This document shows positions 59,659 through 64,000 of a DNA stretch of 64,000 nt, in pieces. Position 1 is the first letter of the stretch; each line of letters begins with the position of its first letter. The translations under genes and the position numbers were made by a program. The stretch comes from JABFSA01 sp963827515 (lineage in GTDB: Bacteria > Acidobacteriota > Vicinamibacteria > Vicinamibacterales > UBA2999), in assembly GCA_963827515.1 (NCBI GenBank), contig CAWHBF010000017.1, positions 1 through 64,000 of the forward strand, in the 5' to 3' direction. Below the pieces are notes generated by a model. It did not search any database, was not told the DNA's origin, and saw nothing but the letters and a program-made list of their open reading frames with translations.

Positions 59659-60495
59659 GTGCCATCGAGCTTCACCACTGCGTTACGGGCGGCAGCGATC
59701 TGCATCGGCGTTCTCGGTCTGGGCGTGGGCGTCGCCGACGCGCAGCGCATCTTCGCCGGTTTCTACGGCCGCACAGCCCCGAGATTTCCGACGGCGTCCT
59801 CGTTCAGAGGCGAGTTCAACTTCTGCCGCGTCATGTTCGCGAGCAACCGCCGCGAGAAACGCGGCTGGGATACGGACTATCCCGGCGCCGAAATCAACTT
59901 CAGCGTTCGGCTCGCCGAGCTGACCAAGACACGAGTGACCCAGCAGCCGAACGGCACCGCCGCTGAGTACGTCGTCGTTCGCCTGACGGACCCCTCGCTC
60001 TTTCAGTGCCCGTTCGTCTTGATGCAAGACGCCGGAACCGCGTTTTTCAACGCCGAGGAGATCGCTCGGTTTCGCGATTACCTGCTGAAGGGCGGCTTCG
60101 TGTTCGTCTCCGACTACTGGGGACCCATCGGGCAGCGGCAGTTCGACGACCAGATGAGCCTCGTGCTGCCACGAGACACGTATCCCATCGTCGACCTCCC
60201 GATGGAACACCCGATCTGGCACGCACAGTTCGATCTCACCCACATCCCCCAGATGCCGTCCATTCAGTCATGGCGCCGCAGCGGCGGCGACACCGAGCGG
60301 GGCGTCGCCGAGGGCACGCAGTCGGCACGAGGCATCGCCGACGAGAAAGGCCGGCTGATGGTCGTCATGATCCACAACTCGGACATCCCGGACGGATGGG
60401 AGCGGGAAGGCGAGGATGACGAGTACTTCCTGCGCTTCTCACCGGACGCGTACGCGGTCGGGATCAATGTCGTGTTGTACGGCCTGACTCATTAA
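59659..60495 (+). CDS. DUF4159 exported protein
   Basis: GTG 59659 has GGAGGGAG immediately upstream and opens a signal peptide ending VADAQR; an ATG at 59551 would place 36 extra residues before it. The mature part (GEFNFCRVMFAS, WDTDYPGAEINFSVRLAELT, FRDYLLKGGFVFVSDYWGP, LPMEHPIWH) is DUF4159, a family with a glutamine-amidotransferase-like fold found near MoxR/BatA gene sets in Acidobacteriota. Here those neighbours are absent. Function unknown. Confidence 0.85.
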   Translation: MPSSFTTALRAAAICIGVLGLGVGVADAQRIFAGFYGRTAPRFPTASSFRGEFNFCRVMFASNRREKRGWDTDYPGAEINFSVRLAELTKTRVTQQPNGTAAEYVVVRLTDPSLFQCPFVLMQDAGTAFFNAEEIARFRDYLLKGGFVFVSDYWGPIGQRQFDDQMSLVLPRDTYPIVDLPMEHPIWHAQFDLTHIPQMPSIQSWRRSGGDTERGVAEGTQSARGIADEKGRLMVVMIHNSDIPDGWEREGEDDEYFLRFSPDAYAVGINVVLYGLTH

Positions 60496-60591
60496 CCCTC
60501 GCCTACGCTGCGCGCTGAGATATTCAGCGAGGAGACACGCACTTCCATGCTGTGCGGCGACATCGGGGCCTTCTTGGTACGGCCATTGTCG

Positions 60592-61989
60592 CTACAGACC
60601 ACCGGTTGCCATGGCCGTAGTCCAGATCAGGCTTTGGCTCCTGGAGGCCATCTGTCTGAGGTAGGCGCGTGGGTGGCGTATGGACTGCACGACCTCTTGA
60701 GCCGCATCGATGAGAGCGGGAAAAGGATCGTCGGTATCGCGAACAGCATCCACGATATTATCGCCACAATCCGTTCGCCATTGGCGCCAAAGAGCCGCCT
60801 CCTTGGACGTCATCTTTCCAAAAGCGCGGTGCGTCGCAAGGGTTAGAGACAACCCGAAACGATTACAAAAGACCAACCCCTGTCCCTGGTCCCGCCGCTG
60901 AACTGCGGCAATCAGGTGCGCGAGTTCCTCCACGTTCCGAGTCGATCCGGCGTACACCAGCCGGGGCAAGTCCATGCCGCGCGCGATGTCGAAAGCGAGC
61001 TGATTGTAGAACCGTCCATTGAAGTCGATCAGCAGAGACTGGCCGCCAGACACAATGAACTCCAATTCGAAGGCGCCGTAATATCCAATGCGCTCACACA
61101 GAAGAACGGTCCGCTCAGCAACGTCCGGAATCACATCTGCCTCTTCGAAGCACAAGCCGACGCCGAGCTGGCGTGGGCGCTGGAGTACTTTGTGAGCGGC
61201 GCGCATGATGACATGCGCACCCGAAATGTCGCGAAAACCCGACAATGAATAGATTTTTTTCATCGCCTCAGGGTGATACCGTTGAAGCATCGGCATCATG
61301 GCTTCGGGAAATCGCTTCGCGAATGGATGGTCATGCGCCGTTTGCCGCAGCAGTTCATCGTAATCGGCGCGACCGTTCCTGGCGGCCGCATTTATTAGTG
61401 TGCCCTTGACCGCAGTGCGAACGGCAAGCTGGGAGCGGGGCTTGGCGACAAGCATTCCGCCGACGTCGCGAAGCATTGTCTCGGCCTCGTCGCCCGATTG
61501 TGGGAACCAGGTCTCCGGCATGTCTATACCAACGGCGCGCGCGTGTTTGCTGAGCAACCCCTTATCGAGAATGCACATCATCGTGTCGAGGTCGGGCTGA
61601 TAAAGGTCGAAAACCGAGCTCAACTCCTCCCGGCGATCGGCAAGCGCGAAGGACACTGCGTCGCTTGTGGCGTAGATTGCTCTGCGCGGCCCGTTGCGGC
61701 CCATTGCGAGCAACCAGTCGGACCAATCTGGGCTTTCGAAAGGGGGAGAACTGAGGTGCAAACTGGAGTAACGAGAATACCGCCCAGGCGCCAGAGTGGC
61801 GGGATCCACCGTTACAACCGGCACACCGGCGCGCCCCAAGGAGCGTACTGCAGCCAAGGTACCGCAGTAGCTTGCATTGCAGAGAACCATCGCGACCCGC
61901 CCGGACCCCGACGGGCGCTCCGAAGAATGGTGGCGATCTAACGCGGGCTTGGCTCTGCGTAGGCGTTCCATCAGAGAATGTTCCACCAT
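60592..61989 (-). CDS. ATP-grasp ligase
   Basis: A 465-residue protein. An N-terminal Rossmann-like part (VAMVLCNASYCGTLAAVRSLGRAG) precedes the ATP-grasp domain: DKGLLSKHARAVGIDMPETWF, GGMLVAKPRSQL, and the metal-binding EFIVSGGQSLLIDFNGRFYNQ. Resembles carbamoyl-phosphate-synthase-like enzymes joining a carboxylate to an amine. The substrate cannot be read. It lies 226 bases downstream of the LysA-like gene on the same strand; the two may form one pathway. Confidence 0.85.
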   Translation of the reverse strand: MVEHSLMERLRRAKPALDRHHSSERPSGSGRVAMVLCNASYCGTLAAVRSLGRAGVPVVTVDPATLAPGRYSRYSSLHLSSPPFESPDWSDWLLAMGRNGPRRAIYATSDAVSFALADRREELSSVFDLYQPDLDTMMCILDKGLLSKHARAVGIDMPETWFPQSGDEAETMLRDVGGMLVAKPRSQLAVRTAVKGTLINAAARNGRADYDELLRQTAHDHPFAKRFPEAMMPMLQRYHPEAMKKIYSLSGFRDISGAHVIMRAAHKVLQRPRQLGVGLCFEEADVIPDVAERTVLLCERIGYYGAFELEFIVSGGQSLLIDFNGRFYNQLAFDIARGMDLPRLVYAGSTRNVEELAHLIAAVQRRDQGQGLVFCNRFGLSLTLATHRAFGKMTSKEAALWRQWRTDCGDNIVDAVRDTDDPFPALIDAAQEVVQSIRHPRAYLRQMASRSQSLIWTTAMATGGL

Positions 61990-62215
61990 CCGCGCCGCAC
62001 TGGGAGTGCCAGTTTAGCTGGGCTTGATGTTCCCACCCGAAGTGCGGCCGTACATCGTTAAAGGGTGCTCCTCGGTCTGCCCGGCGGGGGCAAGGAACCT
62101 CGTCACCGGTGGTCGACTGCGTGGTCCGCGGGTAGCTCCAAAGCGACTCACCTCAACAGTACGGCCTTTTCGCAAAGAAACCGCGACCTTTTTAATTCCG
62201 TGGGCGGAGGGAACT

Positions 62216-63634
62216 CTAGGTTGACGCATATTGCTCCTCCATCTCGTCGAGAGCGACGATGTCCTCGAACCTCTCCGCGCGGCGGAGGAGACGGACCTTC
62301 GCGCCCTCCAGCATCACTACCGCCGGCTGCGGAAACGAGAATGAGGTAGCGAATGGTACGAAGTAGGCGCCAGCGTCCATGATAGCGAGTGCATCGCCGA
62401 CGGCGAGTTTCGGGAGGCACGCGGACCACGATAGGACATCCCCGGGACTGCAGATTGGTCCTGCAAGTCGATACCGATGAACGCGCGTCTCGTGCATGCG
62501 GGTCGCCGGGAAGATTTGGTGGAACTCGGTTCGAGCGCACTCCGCGAGATTTATGCCGGCGTCCAGGATGGCCCAACCCGGCTTTGGTTCCCCCGCCTTG
62601 AGGGAGAGCACGCTCGCAATGAGGACCTGGGTGTTGCCCGTCATCGCACGGCCGGGCTCGAAAAGGATGCGCGGGCACGGCCGTGCATTAGCCTCGTAGT
62701 GGGCTTCAACCTGCTCGACGATGCACCGAACGTACTCCCTGATGGGAAGCGTAGCCTCCGGCACCGGGGCAGGAAGGGCGGCTTGAAAGGTGATGGAAAG
62801 CCTGCGGTCGAGTTCGCCTATCTTCGCCACTGTCGGCGTCGCCAGGCTGCCTCCGAAGTCGAGAACGGCCAACTCCACACCCAATTCGTTCTTCACTCGG
62901 TCTGCGAGTGCCAGCACCTCGCGGACGTACCCCTGCACGTGGTTCGCACAGCGCACCATGCCGCCGACATGGCACTGAAGGGCTGTGAGCTCGAGCACAC
63001 CGCTTTCGTGCACCTCCTTGAGCGCTGCAAATGCCTCTCCGGTTCCGATGGAAAGGCCGAATTGCCCCGACCAACCCGCGGAAGGTGCGGCGCGCACGCC
63101 AACGCGTGGCCGCTTGCAGAGTTCGCGGGCCGCCGACGCTACGACAGCAATCTCCTCGCGGTGGTTCACGTTGAGCAGCATGATGCTCCGGCGGACGGCG
63201 TCTCGCACGGAGGCGACCGACTTTGCCGGGCCATTGAAGACGATGCGGCCTGGCGGCACGCCAAGCTTCAAGGCGAGCCAAAGCTCATACTCGGAGATGA
63301 CCTCCGCTCCGATGCCGGACGCGTGGATGAAGCGCAGAACACCCGGAATGGGGTTGCTCTTGTAGGAGTAGTAAAATTCTGCCCTGCGGCCTGTGTCGTT
63401 GATGGCGAGAAACTCGGAGATATTCCGCCGCAGTCGTTCGGCCAGAACCACATGAAGTGGCGAACCCCATTCCTCACGTAGCGCAGCAAGGCTAACGCCC
63501 TCGAAGGCAAGGTGTCCTTGAGGCATCACCGTCAGTCCCCAGTGCGCCGGCTCGAGCGCAGCCCGCTGGGGCAGGAGGTGGCGCACGATCGGCCCAAGAG
63601 CCGCCTTGACTCGCTGCTTGGCCCCACCTGGCAT
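62216..63634 (-). CDS. LysA-like PLP-dependent decarboxylase (fold type III)
   Basis: About 472 residues from ATG 63634. PLP Lys in FYYSYKSNPIPGVLR, followed by GIGAEVISEYELWLALKLG, ECHVGG-type LQCHVGGMV, AVLDFGGSLA and FEPGRAMTGNTQVLI. The C-terminal active site normally carries a Cys before the Glu-Asp-type motif; here the matching stretch is AGPICSPGDVLSW. Resembles diaminopimelate decarboxylase but is a diverged group seen with ATP-grasp ligases and exosortase/polysaccharide loci; none of the latter is visible here. A frame to 63823 lacks start support. Confidence 0.85.
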   Translation of the reverse strand: MPGGAKQRVKAALGPIVRHLLPQRAALEPAHWGLTVMPQGHLAFEGVSLAALREEWGSPLHVVLAERLRRNISEFLAINDTGRRAEFYYSYKSNPIPGVLRFIHASGIGAEVISEYELWLALKLGVPPGRIVFNGPAKSVASVRDAVRRSIMLLNVNHREEIAVVASAARELCKRPRVGVRAAPSAGWSGQFGLSIGTGEAFAALKEVHESGVLELTALQCHVGGMVRCANHVQGYVREVLALADRVKNELGVELAVLDFGGSLATPTVAKIGELDRRLSITFQAALPAPVPEATLPIREYVRCIVEQVEAHYEANARPCPRILFEPGRAMTGNTQVLIASVLSLKAGEPKPGWAILDAGINLAECARTEFHQIFPATRMHETRVHRYRLAGPICSPGDVLSWSACLPKLAVGDALAIMDAGAYFVPFATSFSFPQPAVVMLEGAKVRLLRRAERFEDIVALDEMEEQYAST

Positions 63635-63883
63635 CAGGCCGCAGTCTCTACGAGGACGATAAGAACCATTAACGGGGTCTCGGGCCCTTGATGACGGAAT
63701 GCCCCTTATGCGGCCCCGCCCTCCCGCCAGCACAGCGCGGATTGCGCACGCACGGCGCGGATCATGCGCCCGCTTGAACACGCCTGTCAAACGACCGTGT
63801 GAGAACCCATGCCGCGGACGCACTATTCCTGATCGCGCCGTCGTGGGCGCGCGCCGTCTCTCAGCTCGTTACCGTGTGAGGCG

Positions 63884-64000
63884 TCAGGGCCCGACAGGTC
63901 CTCGTCGTACCACGGATCCGATCGCCCGATTGAGGAGCGGCGGCGGCCGTGCGGGCCGTGCGGCCGGGACGTCGATGGGTAGACCGAGGTGGCTGAGGAC
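63884..64000 (-). mobile_element. possible C-terminal fragment of an IS91-like transposase at the window edge
   Basis: The last bases read on the minus strand as VLSHLGLPIDVPAARPARPP then a stop at 63884. A HLGLP segment followed by a Pro/Ala/Arg run is reminiscent of the ends of IS91-family transposases. Only 38 codons are visible, so this is a hint and may be chance. Confidence 0.3.

Overview
The window is a high-GC chromosomal segment. Its gene content points to a soil Acidobacteriota of the Vicinamibacteria type: a DUF5916 barrel protein, DUF4159, a VanZ-like protein, M16 and S9 peptidases, DinB/SRPBCC/ArsR sets, a TAT-exported molybdenum hydroxylase, and NRPS genes with no plasmid or phage context. 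This taxonomic call is an inference from families, not a measured placement.

Layout. 1-4.9 kb: a minus-strand operon (DinB, methyltransferase, PIG-L deacetylase, PLP decarboxylase running off the left edge), divergent from an AraC regulator. 5-9 kb: a lipoprotein with two class II aldolase-like domains (frameshifted), an AHSA1 protein, and an ArsR-SRPBCC-DinB operon behind a promoter/operator palindrome. 8.8-11 kb: alkylation repair (AdaA-AlkA fusion divergent from ogt). 11.2-14 kb: sthA and zwf converge. 14.2-23.5 kb: a frameshifted DUF5916 protein, VanZ-like, M16 peptidase and YdeP-type molybdoprotein, ending at tandem hairpins.

23.6-48.9 kb is a nonribosomal peptide cluster, mostly on the minus strand and read from high to low coordinates: an acyl-ligase-carrier-thioesterase protein (48.9-46.2), a plus-strand ABC exporter (44.3-46.2), a loading/first NRPS of ligase-T-C-A-T (44.0-38.9), an oxalyl-CoA-synthetase-like ligase fused to a carrier (38.8-36.8), a ThDP enzyme of the oxalyl-CoA decarboxylase/2-hydroxyacyl-CoA lyase group (36.8-35.1), a three-module NRPS C-A-T x3 plus TE (35.05-24.4), and an exported esterase. 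The reading frame breaks many times across this block, while the genes on both sides are mostly intact. The fragments keep domain order and motifs, so unpolished sequence error in near-identical modules is the leading explanation. Binding-pocket residues read across the breaks suggest Ala-like, Pro-like and Ile/Val-like building blocks for the three modules. No MbtH, phosphopantetheinyl transferase or epimerase domain is seen. The most unusual part is the pairing of the ligase-carrier with a ThDP enzyme that has His where the family has its catalytic Glu.

49-63.8 kb: a TAT-exported alpha/beta hydrolase, an IorA/IorB-type molybdenum hydroxylase, an NTP/NDP exchange transporter-like protein, an exported HpcH/HpaI aldolase, prolyl oligopeptidase, EVE protein, Nudix hydrolase, DUF4159 protein, and a pair of an ATP-grasp ligase and a LysA-like PLP decarboxylase. 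The extreme right edge may hold the C-terminus of a transposase. No rRNA, tRNA or CRISPR array was recognised.
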